DNA of 64,000 nt from Candidatus Kapaibacterium sp. (GTDB taxonomy: Bacteria; Bacteroidota; Ignavibacteria; Kapaibacteriales; UBA2268), in contig CP058732.1 of NCBI GenBank assembly GCA_013414795.1, positions 2,395,737 through 2,459,736 of the forward strand, written 5' to 3'. Shown here piece after piece: positions 53,687-63,705 of the stretch (position 1 is its first letter; every line of letters begins with the position of its first letter). Under the pieces are notes generated by a model. It saw nothing but the letters and a program-made list of their open reading frames with translations, had not been told where the DNA came from and did no database searches. The position numbers were made by a program, and so were the translations under genes.

Positions 53687-55635
53687 ACTTTCGATTTGAT
53701 GTTTTCTAATTCCTTGGTCCAAATTTCATACTCAGCGTCGCTTGGCATACGCCAATTACCCCTTGGCGAAAGATCAATTGCTCCAACCTTCGGTCCATCG
53801 GGCATACAACTACGCTTAAATTGATTAACGAAAAACCTTTTATAATAGTTTACTAACCATTTATATATCTCCATATCACTATAACATTCGGAAAAAGCCA
53901 CCTTTGCAAGATAAAATATTTTCTTCGGGCTAAAACCATATCTTACAGAATAATACATAAAAAAGTCATTTAACTCGAATGGACCAACAATTTCTTCGGT
54001 TACTTGGTTAATTTCCTTACCATCACTTTGTAATAACTCGGGAGTACTCGGTAATGCGAGTATATTTTTCAATACCTTACGAACTCGATTATCAAACAAA
54101 TTATCCGACGCCCAATCTATTACAAAACGAACAAGTGTTTTGGGAATTCCAGCATTAACATTGTACATCGACATATGATCAGCGTTATAAGTCGACCAAC
54201 CAAGAGCAATTTCGGAAAGGTCCCCCGTTCCAACAACAATTCCATTATATTTGTTTGCTAAATCCATCAAAATTTGTGTCCTTTCACGTGCTTGTGCATT
54301 CTCGAAAACAAGGTTCTGTTCTTTAATATCGACATCTATTTCATTTAGATGTAAAGCGACAGACTTTTTAATATCAATAACTTCCACCGAAAGACCAAGT
54401 AATTGACAAAGTTGACGAGCATTTGTGAATGTTTTTTTCGAGGTACCAAAACCAGGCATTATGATTGCGTGAATTCCAGAAAGCGGAAAATCCAATTTCC
54501 GAAACGTTTCGATACAAACAAGCAAAGCAAGCGTAGAGTCCAATCCACCAGAAACACCAATGACCACATCTTTGCTTTTTATTTGGAGAAGCCTTCTGGC
54601 AAGTCCAGTTGATTGTATATTGAAAACTTCGTTACAGACGCTGGCTCTTTCCAATAAATCTTCTGGTATAAAAGGATGTTTCCTTACTTTTCGAAAGAAA
54701 TCGACAGTATTCAAATCTCTCAACTTTACACTAACCTTGCTCGTCATCGACAAATCGGACGAAGAAAAGGTGTCGTTGTAATTTCTTTCCTTTGTAAGAA
54801 GTTGAATATCGATGTCCGAAACAACGTATTCGGTCTTAAACGAAAAATTTCGACTTTCTGCAAGCAACTTACCATTTTCTGCAATGATACAATGTCCAGA
54901 AAAGACCATATCCGTTGTAGATTCCCAAGGACCACTTCCAGCGTAGATGTAACCACAATTTAATCTTGCGGATTGCGACAAGACCAGGTTACGTCTATAC
55001 TCGGCTTTGCCAATCCATTCGTCGCTTGCACTAAGATTAAATATCAACTTTGCGCCCAAATTTGCAAGTTTTGTGCTGATTGGTTCAACAGCCCATAAAT
55101 CTTGGCATATCTCAACTCCGAAAGAAATTTCTGAATTGTCCTCAGAAATAAAAACCAAGTCATTGCCGAAAGGAACATTTTCTTCGAAAAGTGAAATTAT
55201 TCTTGTTTGCAAATTGCTACCAAACCAACGCTTTTCGTAGAATTCACGGGTGTTCGGGATATAGGTTTTCGGAACAACGCCATACAATTTTCCATTACCA
55301 ACAATTCCAGCACAATTGTACAATTTAGATTCAACTCGCAAAGGGAAACCCACAATAAATATTAAATTGAATTTGGAAGATTCTTCGACAAGTTTTTCAA
55401 GTCCTTTTTTAACTTCGGCAAGCAAAGTTTCTTGGAAAAACAAATCTCCACAGGTGTAACCAGTTAAACAAAGTTCAGGAAAAACGGCTATTTGAACAGA
55501 CTTCTCGTCAAGCAATTTAAGACTTTGTAGAATTTGCTCAACATTGAAATGGACATTTGCAACTCTGAGTTCTGGGGAAACAGCAGAAACTCGGAAATAA
55601 CCAAAATCCGACAAATTTGTAAAATTTCTTTCCAT
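53683..55635 (-). CDS. nadE: Glutamine-dependent NAD+ synthetase
   Basis: The product is 650 residues, the two-domain form. The N-terminal nitrilase-type glutaminase domain has the triad Glu54 (FPELCLTGY), Lys123 (VPKTYIPN) and Cys177 (GVEICQDLW). The C-terminal synthetase has the PP-loop SGGLDS at 362-367 and GTGDLSEIALGWSTYNADHM further on. It converts deamido-NAD+ to NAD+ using glutamine and ATP. It is the first gene of a run leading into the response regulators, with ATGA overlap; the functional link to them is probably only transcriptional. Confidence 0.94.
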   Translation of the reverse strand: MERNFTNLSDFGYFRVSAVSPELRVANVHFNVEQILQSLKLLDEKSVQIAVFPELCLTGYTCGDLFFQETLLAEVKKGLEKLVEESSKFNLIFIVGFPLRVESKLYNCAGIVGNGKLYGVVPKTYIPNTREFYEKRWFGSNLQTRIISLFEENVPFGNDLVFISEDNSEISFGVEICQDLWAVEPISTKLANLGAKLIFNLSASDEWIGKAEYRRNLVLSQSARLNCGYIYAGSGPWESTTDMVFSGHCIIAENGKLLAESRNFSFKTEYVVSDIDIQLLTKERNYNDTFSSSDLSMTSKVSVKLRDLNTVDFFRKVRKHPFIPEDLLERASVCNEVFNIQSTGLARRLLQIKSKDVVIGVSGGLDSTLALLVCIETFRKLDFPLSGIHAIIMPGFGTSKKTFTNARQLCQLLGLSVEVIDIKKSVALHLNEIDVDIKEQNLVFENAQARERTQILMDLANKYNGIVVGTGDLSEIALGWSTYNADHMSMYNVNAGIPKTLVRFVIDWASDNLFDNRVRKVLKNILALPSTPELLQSDGKEINQVTEEIVGPFELNDFFMYYSVRYGFSPKKIFYLAKVAFSECYSDMEIYKWLVNYYKRFFVNQFKRSCMPDGPKVGAIDLSPRGNWRMPSDAEYEIWTKELENIKSKV

Positions 55636-55653
55636 TTTTCATCGAAAATTAAT

Positions 55654-56745
55654 CTAATATGGAGAATAAGGTAAAAGATTTTTGATTTCCTGAAAAACTT
55701 TGTCGGGGAACAGGTAATCCATACAAAAGTATTCAGTGTTTAAGCAAGTCGGACTAAAAAAGCATTGGCAAGGTTTTTCGGGCTCTAAAATTACACCCCT
55801 TCCAAATAATTCAAATTCGTGACGATTGAAAATATTGTTAAAAAGTACAACCTTCTTTTTCAATCCGATAGCAATATGTAAAGCCATTGTAACAGCAGTT
55901 ACAACCAAATCGCATTGATTAACCAAGGAAATAAACCTTTTCAAATCGAAATGCCCTGGATAGTATGCTCCAGTTTGCTCGGAAATTTTTCTGTTCTTTT
56001 CGTCTTCGGCTTCCCCGCCAAGCAACATCGGGAAGTAATGGTTTTCGTTAAGTAAATGTATCAATTCAATCCAATTATGTTCTGGCCAGAGACGAGAAAC
56101 CCATCTGCCCCCGCAACCCGTGTTCAATCCAATTATTGGCTTCCCTTCGTTTGGAATATTCCAACGAATGGAATTTGTAACTTCAAGTATATATTCTTCC
56201 CCATTGTATTTCCAACCCAGAATTTCAAATATTTCTTCTAAATAGGATTTGGTATTATTCTTGTTTACAGGGTCGAAGACACCTGTCAAGAATTTATGAT
56301 AACTTAAATTATTAACTGGTGCTGGCTTGCCATTTTCAAGTGTGAAGCCATATTTTTCCTTTGCTTTCAAGGACTTTGTCAAAGCACAAGCGTAAGGGTC
56401 TTTGTCAAGATTGATTACTTTGTAAAATTCGGTTTCTTGGAGCAACAAAATCGACTCCAGATTTAAAGGAAGAACTCTATCGACAACAGATGGGACAACT
56501 TCGGGAGTAAGAGTAAGCCACCAAACTGCACTTCTTGGATGTTCTTCAAATATTCTATGAAGCAATGGGGTGGTACGAATTACATCGCCTATTGCCCCAA
56601 GTTTAATAATTAAAATAATATTTTCCTGTGGAATGTAATAGTTACAATCGGAGCAAACAACACCAAAGTTCTTGTGAGGTTTGCAAGGTACGTCACCACG
56701 AAAAAATTTACAATCTGCTTTATAAATAAACTTTTTTTTAACCAT
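55654..56745 (-). CDS. Glycosyltransferase family 9 with N-terminal Cys cluster
   Basis: The product is 363 residues. Residues 12-34 carry C12-x8-C21-x9-C31-x2-C34 (ADCKFFRGDVPCKPHKNFGV), a probable metal-binding extension ahead of the GT9 fold. The GT-B signature follows: ILIIKLGAIGDVIRTTPLLH, then IIGLNTGCGGRWVSRLWPEH and the C-terminal LVVTAVTMALHIAIGLKKKV. Similar Cys-led GT9 proteins seem to occur in related phyla. The likely role is sugar transfer in LPS or another surface glycan. The start ATG overlaps the stop of the barrel-protein gene by one base. Confidence 0.82.
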   Translation of the reverse strand: MVKKKFIYKADCKFFRGDVPCKPHKNFGVVCSDCNYYIPQENIILIIKLGAIGDVIRTTPLLHRIFEEHPRSAVWWLTLTPEVVPSVVDRVLPLNLESILLLQETEFYKVINLDKDPYACALTKSLKAKEKYGFTLENGKPAPVNNLSYHKFLTGVFDPVNKNNTKSYLEEIFEILGWKYNGEEYILEVTNSIRWNIPNEGKPIIGLNTGCGGRWVSRLWPEHNWIELIHLLNENHYFPMLLGGEAEDEKNRKISEQTGAYYPGHFDLKRFISLVNQCDLVVTAVTMALHIAIGLKKKVVLFNNIFNRHEFELFGRGVILEPEKPCQCFFSPTCLNTEYFCMDYLFPDKVFQEIKNLLPYSPY

Positions 56746-57467
56746 TAAAACTTATACATTAATGAAACAGCAATCTGGAAGTTGTAAACTGGATTTTCAA
56801 TAGTTTCATACCTGGGGTCGGGGGTTAACAATTCACCTCTTTTATTGTTTTTCCCCAACAGATTCAAATAACTAACAGAAGCAAATAAATTTGCATACCA
56901 AGGATGAACAATTTCGCCAAGGAAACCCGCTTTAAAACCAAGCCCGAAACGGAAAGCGAAATCTTTATTCGAAACACTTCTGATTGATGTTGAGTCGAAA
57001 GATTCATAATCAATTCGGATTTTGTAGTTGCTTTTTCCAACAAAATTCCCTAGAGCATCGAGTTCAGAATAAAATTTTACATTTGCAAAAGGTAATTTAA
57101 ATAGGGGATATCGTAAGCCAAGCGTTAAGGTTGGAACATCAATATTGTGGTTTATGTACAAAGTAACATTTGGAGCCAATGGCACTCGATGGGCTGCTCG
57201 GTAAAAAACATACTCAAAACCAAACGGAATAGAAATACCACTTTCTGAAATTTGAAACACGCTTTTGAGTAACAATCCAGTTTGGAAGCCGAAGAATCCA
57301 CCACCAATAGTAGATTCTCGATTTCCACTTTGAAACACATCCGAGGCTCCATTATTACCAAAAACACGTGTAGGTATCAAACCAAATTCAACACCAAGGT
57401 CTTTATATTGAGAATAACCAATTCCAACTGATAGAAAAAACACAAACAAAATCTTTAATATTTTCAT
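56745..57467 (-). CDS. Predicted outer-membrane beta-barrel protein
   Basis: The product is 240 residues, an AGGAG site precedes the ATG, and the signal peptide ends near SVGIGYSQ. The mature chain alternates hydrophobic and polar residues in about 8-10 amphipathic strands with many Gly/Phe/Tyr, and ends in YNFQIAVSLMYKF, with the terminal Phe recognised by the BAM machinery. No specific porin or OmpW-type motif is recognised, so the function is unknown. It lies between GT2 and GT9 genes, 9 bases downstream of GT2. Confidence 0.75.
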   Translation of the reverse strand: MKILKILFVFFLSVGIGYSQYKDLGVEFGLIPTRVFGNNGASDVFQSGNRESTIGGGFFGFQTGLLLKSVFQISESGISIPFGFEYVFYRAAHRVPLAPNVTLYINHNIDVPTLTLGLRYPLFKLPFANVKFYSELDALGNFVGKSNYKIRIDYESFDSTSIRSVSNKDFAFRFGLGFKAGFLGEIVHPWYANLFASVSYLNLLGKNNKRGELLTPDPRYETIENPVYNFQIAVSLMYKF

Positions 57468-57476
57468 AACGAACTC

Positions 57477-58493
57477 CTAAAATTTATCTCTAATATTGTA
57501 ATTAATTTTTTCAGCCTTCGATTTTATATTCATTTCTCCAAGCAAGCCAATTGAAATCAACTGCACACCGAAAATAATTAATGTTATACCAAAAAGTAAC
57601 AATGGTCTATTACTCAAGTAAGTTTTACCTAAAAGCCATTCAACAATCAAATACAAATTTATAACAAAACCAAGTAATGTAATCAAAGTTCCTATAGTTC
57701 CAAAGAAATGAAGAGGTCTTTGCATATATCTTGTTGTAATCATAACTGTTAACAAATCTAAAAACCCTTTTATGAAGCGACCAGAACCAAATTTGGATTT
57801 TCCATATTTTCGTGGATGGTGGCGAACGGGAATTTCGGTAACCTTAAAACCATCCCAATGAGCCAGCACTGGCAAATATCTATGCATCTCACCGTAAACA
57901 TTTAGTCGCTTGACCACAATATTGCGGTAGGCTTTTAAGCCGCAATTGAAATCGTGAAGTCGTATACCGCTAACTAACGATGTAACAAAGTTGAACAATT
58001 TCGAAGGCAAAGTCTTTGTCATTGGGTCATATCGTTTCTTTTTCCAACCAGAAACGAGGTCGTATCCTTCGTTGAGTTTTTTAATAAGATTTGGAATTTC
58101 CTCTGGGTCGTCTTGCAAATCGGCATCCATAGTAACAACATATCTACCACGTGCCGCTTGGAAACCAACAGCAAGCGCAGCCGATTTCCCATAATTTCGT
58201 CGAAAACTAATGCAATGAAATCGATTATTCCTTCTATGAAGTTCACGAATTTTATTCCGAGAATTATCTGTTGAACCATCATCTACAAAAATTACTTCGT
58301 ATCGGTTTTTGGTCAATGGTGCTAACACGCTTTCCAACTTTGCTCCAAGTTCTTCGATTGATGCCTCTTCGTTATATAGCGGTATTACTACGCTTATAAC
58401 AATTTCATTTGATGTTTTAGATTGGTTTTTTGTCCCTTGCGTCAACCTTTCGTTCTGTTCATTTTGGGTTCTTTGTTTTTTTCTTTCGTCCAT
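57477..58493 (-). CDS. Membrane-anchored family 2 glycosyltransferase (DPM1/GtrB-like)
   Basis: The ATG at 58491-58493 is preferred to an in-frame TTG five codons earlier that overlaps the upstream stop. The product is 338 residues. An unusual Gln/Asn/Arg-rich N-terminal tail (about 1-28) precedes the GT-A domain, with VVIPLYNEEASIEEL, VDDGSTDNS, MDADLQDDPEE (metal-binding DXD-like) and FNCGLKAYR. Two membrane helices lie near 245-270 and 285-315. This layout matches polyprenyl-phosphate sugar transferases, which load a lipid carrier on the cytoplasmic face. Next to a GT9 gene, it points to surface glycan synthesis. Confidence 0.88.
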   Translation of the reverse strand: MDERKKQRTQNEQNERLTQGTKNQSKTSNEIVISVVIPLYNEEASIEELGAKLESVLAPLTKNRYEVIFVDDGSTDNSRNKIRELHRRNNRFHCISFRRNYGKSAALAVGFQAARGRYVVTMDADLQDDPEEIPNLIKKLNEGYDLVSGWKKKRYDPMTKTLPSKLFNFVTSLVSGIRLHDFNCGLKAYRNIVVKRLNVYGEMHRYLPVLAHWDGFKVTEIPVRHHPRKYGKSKFGSGRFIKGFLDLLTVMITTRYMQRPLHFFGTIGTLITLLGFVINLYLIVEWLLGKTYLSNRPLLLFGITLIIFGVQLISIGLLGEMNIKSKAEKINYNIRDKF

Positions 58494-58504
58494 AAAAATT
58501 CCAA

Positions 58505-59278
58505 TCAATAAATAATTAACTTCCGAACAACTTTTCTACCATTTAAATTATTAAATTCTACAAAATAAACACCTGTGGGAAAATTATTACTCGAAAAAGT
58601 ACTTTCGTTTGACAAATTAAATTCTTGTACTAATTTTCCATAAATATCAAAAATCCTAAACGTAATTTGGTTTAAAGTTTTATTTCTAATAATCACTTCG
58701 CTTTGCAAAGGAATATATGAAATTTCAAACTCATCGGAATTATCCTCTTCTACTTGGTTTATTTCCTCGAACACCATCTTTATGTAGAATTTATCTAAAA
58801 ACTCATTCTGAATATTAACAAAATTTGTTTTTTTCATATCTACTTGAACAAGTGTCCCAAGATATTCATCAACAAGCCAAGCGTAACGAATGTTGTCGGG
58901 AATTGTATTCCAATAGATTCGTAGCCTAATTCCAGATTCTCGAATTGCATACAACAAAAATTTAACAGTATCATTCGAATTTGTTGGAAAAGGACGAAGG
59001 TCTAAATAAGACCAAATGTTGGAACCTTGTGTCGAATCGTAAAAAATAAACACACCATACAATTTATATCCACTCGGCGGAAGCAAAGGAGGCAAATCCA
59101 GTTCACCCAAGGCAGTATCCAAGCCATTTGTTGCGTCCGAATGAAACCCAAAAGCAAGTTTATTGAAAACAATAGTATCATTTCCAATTAAACTCAAACG
59201 AATAGTTAAAGGTTCATTAGCTAAAGAAACGTAAATTGAAAAAGAGCATAGCAGAAGAAAATATTTAGAAAACTTCAT
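58505..59278 (-). CDS. Small T9SS type A cargo protein
   Basis: The product is 257 residues with a near-perfect AGGAGGTTG site before the ATG. The signal peptide is YFLLLCSFSIYVSLA. A beta-rich domain (about 25-165) has no recognised family. The C-terminal sorting domain at about 185-257 contains ITFRIFDIYGKLVQEF and FPTGVYFVEFNNLNG, then a final RKLIIY. It should be exported by T9SS and either released or attached to surface lipopolysaccharide. Separated from the next cargo gene by a strong terminator. Confidence 0.85.
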   Translation of the reverse strand: MKFSKYFLLLCSFSIYVSLANEPLTIRLSLIGNDTIVFNKLAFGFHSDATNGLDTALGELDLPPLLPPSGYKLYGVFIFYDSTQGSNIWSYLDLRPFPTNSNDTVKFLLYAIRESGIRLRIYWNTIPDNIRYAWLVDEYLGTLVQVDMKKTNFVNIQNEFLDKFYIKMVFEEINQVEEDNSDEFEISYIPLQSEVIIRNKTLNQITFRIFDIYGKLVQEFNLSNESTFSSNNFPTGVYFVEFNNLNGRKVVRKLIIY

Positions 59279-59301
59279 TCCAACCTCCTTTCATCAAAAA
59301 G

Positions 59302-59330
59302 AAATGGGCAACACAAAATGTTGCCCATTT
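59302..59330 (-). terminator. Strong rho-independent terminator after the 1053-aa T9SS cargo gene
   Basis: A perfect 12-bp inverted repeat (59302-59313 with 59319-59330, loop of 5) lies 24 bases past the stop codon at 59355. In minus-strand RNA it is followed by CUUUUUG. It isolates the 1053-aa cargo gene from the 257-aa cargo gene, whose ribosome site begins about 10 bases beyond it. Confidence 0.9.
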
Positions 59331-59354
59331 CCATAAATTCGAGTTCCTCGAAAA

Positions 59355-62300
59355 TTATTTCACGATATTTACAACAACAACCTTGGTTTGGTCGCCAACT
59401 CTCAATTTAAGGAGATATTGGCCGCTTGGGAAATCATTAGCATTGACTGTTAGTGTATGTTCGCCAGCGGAAACCAAACCATTAGCAAATGTCTTTACTT
59501 CATTTCCAAGTGCATCGTACATTGCAAGGTATACATTTCCTTGCTCCGCAAGATTATAACGCAAGATAGCAGTCGAAGTTACTGGATTTGGATAAACCAT
59601 CAAAGTACTTCCAGATTCAACCGAAGAAACAAGAACTCGGATTGCATTGCTGGAGTTATTTACAACCAATGTCTTGTTGCTTGGAGAAATAGTGCCAAGC
59701 ACTTGTCCAGTAATTGCATCTACAAAAGTATATTCATTTACTGGATCGTCGATAGAAATTGCCAACGGATACTCAACACCAGTCAACTTAATAACTGGGC
59801 TTTCGGATGTTTCAAGCAATGAGTTATTTGCAAATCTTATGTCGAACATATCGGCAAATGGTACTGGTGGTAATTCAAACATATTTGCTTCGATTGCTTT
59901 GTTAAGCCCAAGGTACAATGTCTTTTCGTGTTGAGCATTATCGGCGAAGTTAATTTTCACGCTTTGTTCGATTGCATAGTCTTTTTCGTTTGGCATTGCA
60001 TTTTCAATAGACTTTTCAAATCGAGCAACTAGACGTAGATAGCCGTGAGCATCTGATTTAATCCAATAACCAAGACCTGGTCGAAGTTCTGAAACTTCTT
60101 CATAACCCCGGTTTGTCTTGTACGCCCAAACGCCATTCTTACGAACTTCGGTAGGATCTGGAGCCTCTACACCAAAGTTGGTGAATCCAATGTCTCGGAT
60201 GGACAATGGGGAAGAGACGCAACCAATTGTATTCCATCCTGGATAAATTTTAACGCTGTCTCCGGTTCCGGGCAATGAAATTTCGCTAATGTACGAACCT
60301 GCGAATTTTGTATCAACTTGATCGCTATATTTCACAAAGTAACCAACGCCAACTCTTAACAATTCATCGAATTGGTATTGGTTTTGCGACCAGAAGAATG
60401 GTTTATTTATCGCATTTGGATAGAATACATTCCATTGATTGTTAATTGGTCGTACTGGCAAGGACAGGAAGTTCCAACCTTTCTTAATGATTGGGTTGCC
60501 ATACTCATCGACGTAGTTAATAATTCGAGCAGGTGTGTATTCAATCAAGAACGAACGCACACGCGAGTCGGTAATCTGGTAAGAGTAAAGCGTCCCACCA
60601 ATATTTGTTGCCCGGCGCATATTGACTGCTGGGAATAGTTGACCGTTGGCAGTGTCACGGATGAACAAGTTTGCACCATCTGGAAAATCTTGAATATCCC
60701 AGACAATCGTTATTGGATAGTAGTTTGGATCTTCTGCGCGCAATCTTACAAGGAATATCAACGATTGCAATGTGTCATCACTGCTTCGAATGTCACGAGA
60801 AACGCAATATAGCGGAGTGCCATCATTATCATCATCGTCTGGGCTGAAGTTCCCAAAACCGTTTGGAATTGAAGCAATCAAATCTGCAGGTGCGTTTGGT
60901 GGCGGGAAGAAACGGGCACCAAATTTATCTTGTGGCATTTCAGATTCGTATTTATATTCTCCGAATAATGTATCGACACCCATAGTTGCTCTATGTCCTG
61001 TTCCGAAGATTAACTTCACTGGTTCGCCAAAGCCGGCTCGAGGAATTAATTGCAGGTTTATTCCGGCAGGTCTTCCGGCAAGCCCGCCTTCGATCGGATT
61101 TCGGAAGTAGATGAATGTAACTTTCAATCGAACTGGGGAAATCATTGCGGAATGGGACTTAAATGTAATATAACCGACGTAAATTCCGGCTTGTTCTGGA
61201 CCAGCATTGGTCAAATCACCAGGCCTGCACTCAATCATAAGGTGAACTTCTGGGTCGGGGTTTGTTTGTCGACCCCAAATTGGAGTTCCACGAGCAACAT
61301 CACCTAAAATACCATTATCAATATACGATATATATCCTTTGTGTGTTGCCCCAGCAATTGGGTTCTTTGCATTTGCACCTCTTGGAATGTATGTTCTGAA
61401 GTACAACCATGGTTCATTGGATTCTATTTCTATATCTAACAAACGCGAAGATGGAACTTCATTAATTAATCTGAATCCTCTCTGTCCAAATGGGGGACTT
61501 GACAATGAAGCAGAATCAATAGTAATAGGATCTCTCATCTCATATAGTGAACCATCATCGCCAATCATTGCAATTTGTGGTACTTGTCCAATTGCGCGTT
61601 CAAGGATAAATCCAAATCGTGGTACGTTATCGCTAATTCTTAGATAAATAACACCAGGATAGTAGGGTTCAGTACTCCAGTTTGGATAGGCACTATTGTC
61701 GACACCTGCTAAACCAGTAAACTTACCTGGATCTGGATAGTCATCGGCAACGAAGCGTCCTTTCCAATAGGGGCGATATTTCTTAAATGGTGCTTCTTTG
61801 CGAATATTTAAATCATTGAACATAATCGTGTCTGGTCCAATGATCAATGGTGTGTTTTGTGCCAAACCAATTGGAACGCCAGCCTTTGGAACTAGCATAA
61901 ATCTAACATAAAGCAGTACTTGGAACCCATCGCAATTAGGCAACCAACTCGTTGTTGTAATACCAGTGATTTTAATTGCTCGTCCCTTTTGCCTATCTTG
62001 AAGGGGTTTTCCTGGATCGATAAATGTCCAATAGGTTGGGTCTTTATCATCCATCCAAGAAATTTGAAAATCTTTTGCAAGAGTGTGATACTTATAATTT
62101 TCATCGGGGAAATAGTTTAATTCGCGGCTACCAAAAGTTTGAACGCCAATTGCTCTAAGTGCAGTGGAGTCATATTGAATCTTAAAGCTGAAACTTTTAA
62201 TCGGTTCGGCAATATAAACATCTTTTGTTGCCTCGTGGGTGTACCACTTGTTTTCAATGAATACAGGAACTAAAATTTCGCGGGGTTTGTTTGGATCGAC

Positions 62301-62516
62301 AGAAGGTGGTACCCAAATTCGCCCATCTGGATACCAGTTTGCGTCCCAGTCGTTATCTGCACCTGTCAATGAAAGCCGTGGAATTTCAGGCTTAATTTCC
62401 TGTCCACCACCTTGTGCTTGCAAAAATGATGCAGGAACAATAATAAGAATACCTAGGGCTACTAATAACCCTAAGAAAAGCTTAGAAAATCCTTTGTAAA
62501 ACGCTTGGTTATTCAT
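59355..62516 (-). CDS. Large T9SS type A cargo protein with cohesin-like N-terminal region
   Basis: The ATG at 62514-62516 has GGGAGG about 5 bases upstream and gives a signal peptide (LFLGLLVALGILIIVPASF ending AQG); an in-frame codon 12 residues earlier is less likely. The product is 1053 residues. About 55-220 includes a beta-sandwich with IKSFSFKIQYDSTALRAIGV, the sort of pattern seen in cohesin-type domains. A later region (about 690-830) has PVRPINNQWNVFYPN and repeated GW/GY segments. The last 90 residues are a T9SS sorting domain (MVYPNPVTSTAILRYNLAEQ, then GEHTLTVNANDFPSGQYLLK). Substrate unknown. It is downstream of two further cargo genes and ends in a strong terminator. Confidence 0.85.
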   Translation of the reverse strand: MNNQAFYKGFSKLFLGLLVALGILIIVPASFLQAQGGGQEIKPEIPRLSLTGADNDWDANWYPDGRIWVPPSVDPNKPREILVPVFIENKWYTHEATKDVYIAEPIKSFSFKIQYDSTALRAIGVQTFGSRELNYFPDENYKYHTLAKDFQISWMDDKDPTYWTFIDPGKPLQDRQKGRAIKITGITTTSWLPNCDGFQVLLYVRFMLVPKAGVPIGLAQNTPLIIGPDTIMFNDLNIRKEAPFKKYRPYWKGRFVADDYPDPGKFTGLAGVDNSAYPNWSTEPYYPGVIYLRISDNVPRFGFILERAIGQVPQIAMIGDDGSLYEMRDPITIDSASLSSPPFGQRGFRLINEVPSSRLLDIEIESNEPWLYFRTYIPRGANAKNPIAGATHKGYISYIDNGILGDVARGTPIWGRQTNPDPEVHLMIECRPGDLTNAGPEQAGIYVGYITFKSHSAMISPVRLKVTFIYFRNPIEGGLAGRPAGINLQLIPRAGFGEPVKLIFGTGHRATMGVDTLFGEYKYESEMPQDKFGARFFPPPNAPADLIASIPNGFGNFSPDDDDNDGTPLYCVSRDIRSSDDTLQSLIFLVRLRAEDPNYYPITIVWDIQDFPDGANLFIRDTANGQLFPAVNMRRATNIGGTLYSYQITDSRVRSFLIEYTPARIINYVDEYGNPIIKKGWNFLSLPVRPINNQWNVFYPNAINKPFFWSQNQYQFDELLRVGVGYFVKYSDQVDTKFAGSYISEISLPGTGDSVKIYPGWNTIGCVSSPLSIRDIGFTNFGVEAPDPTEVRKNGVWAYKTNRGYEEVSELRPGLGYWIKSDAHGYLRLVARFEKSIENAMPNEKDYAIEQSVKINFADNAQHEKTLYLGLNKAIEANMFELPPVPFADMFDIRFANNSLLETSESPVIKLTGVEYPLAISIDDPVNEYTFVDAITGQVLGTISPSNKTLVVNNSSNAIRVLVSSVESGSTLMVYPNPVTSTAILRYNLAEQGNVYLAMYDALGNEVKTFANGLVSAGEHTLTVNANDFPSGQYLLKLRVGDQTKVVVVNIVK

Positions 62517-62538
62517 AGAACCTCCCATTTGTGAACAA

Positions 62539-63705
62539 TTAATAATTAACATATATTTCTCTATTAATAATTTTCGAATTACCTTTTCTAATCACAACAA
62601 AATAAATCCCTTTTCCAATTTCATTCATAAAACTTGTATCTCCATCACTTAAAGAACATTCCAAATAAACTTCTTTGATTAATCTTCCCATTACATCATA
62701 AATTTGAATATAGTTACCATCTATGTTAAATTCATTATTTTCTTCCTCAAAGTAATTGCTTATTTCCTTTTTGTACACTACATAAACTGAATCTTTTGTG
62801 AAATCCGTAACACATTTACATTCTAAGTCAAATTCTGGACTAATTGTTATTTTTGAAAATACATTTGGCATAAGATGTTTTAAATAAAATTTAATTGTGT
62901 TTCTATTTCCTATATCATTTTTATTTGCAAATGATAATTTTAAGTTACCCAAGTCATCAACTTCACTATTTAAAAATTCAAAATCTTCGCTTGCTGGAAC
63001 AACAGAATCAATCGACAACTTTTCGGAATCAAATTTACATATAAGATTAAAATTATCTATTCTTGAATCTTTGGAAATACTAACCAGTAAATCAAATTCT
63101 GAAATACTATCAGCACTAACAATTGTATCCTTTGGTGAAGAAACGCGAAAAACTCTATCATCCTTTGGAAAAACTTCACCAATTAAAATTGTAGGTTTCA
63201 TTGAATCAATTGTTGTTTTAAATTCATCAGTAAATTCTATATAATCAATCGAAAAATTAGCAGTATCGGGGCATTTTGAAATCCATTTTCCATAAAATGC
63301 AATAAGTGGCCGATTTCCGTAGATTGGTTCCATTCCAAGAGAAACAGCATATCCATTGATTTTACCGTTCGCACTATCAAATGAAACCGACTTCATATCG
63401 AAAAATTCAGATAAAGTATTTAGATATAAGGCATCAGTAAATTTTACATTCTCTTTGTCGAAACTTATTTGAAAGTTAAATCCAAACAAACTATCGCTCC
63501 TTTGAACGTTTCCGATCGACATTACGAGAATGAATTGCTTTTGATTCTCATTCCCGCACACATCTATTTTCAAAGAACCGTAAATACTCAATTCACAATT
63601 TGCCTTCTTTTGCGAAATTCCTGTCTGGCTAGCCACAAGGGCCAGCCAGACAAGTATCAAAAACCTACTTAATATAGATAAGCTTTTCAACAATATTCTT
63701 ACCAT
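62539..63705 (-). CDS. T9SS cargo with cohesin-like domains
   Basis: The start is taken at the ATG 63703-63705; a GTG two codons earlier is also in frame. The beginning overlaps the end of the upstream cargo gene by about 40 bases. The product is 388 residues: a signal peptide to about residue 33 (LSRFLILVWLALVASQTGIS), then two beta-sandwich repeats (about 40-160 and 185-305) each with a F.f.isfDkenv/l pattern, as in cohesin-like domains (GFNFQISFDKENVKF and FNLICKFDSEKLSID). A T9SS sorting domain follows at about 320-388 (YIQIYDVMGRLIKEVYL, GKGIYFVVIRKGNSK). The ligand is unknown. Confidence 0.8.
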   Translation of the reverse strand: MVRILLKSLSILSRFLILVWLALVASQTGISQKKANCELSIYGSLKIDVCGNENQKQFILVMSIGNVQRSDSLFGFNFQISFDKENVKFTDALYLNTLSEFFDMKSVSFDSANGKINGYAVSLGMEPIYGNRPLIAFYGKWISKCPDTANFSIDYIEFTDEFKTTIDSMKPTILIGEVFPKDDRVFRVSSPKDTIVSADSISEFDLLVSISKDSRIDNFNLICKFDSEKLSIDSVVPASEDFEFLNSEVDDLGNLKLSFANKNDIGNRNTIKFYLKHLMPNVFSKITISPEFDLECKCVTDFTKDSVYVVYKKEISNYFEEENNEFNIDGNYIQIYDVMGRLIKEVYLECSLSDGDTSFMNEIGKGIYFVVIRKGNSKIINREIYVNY

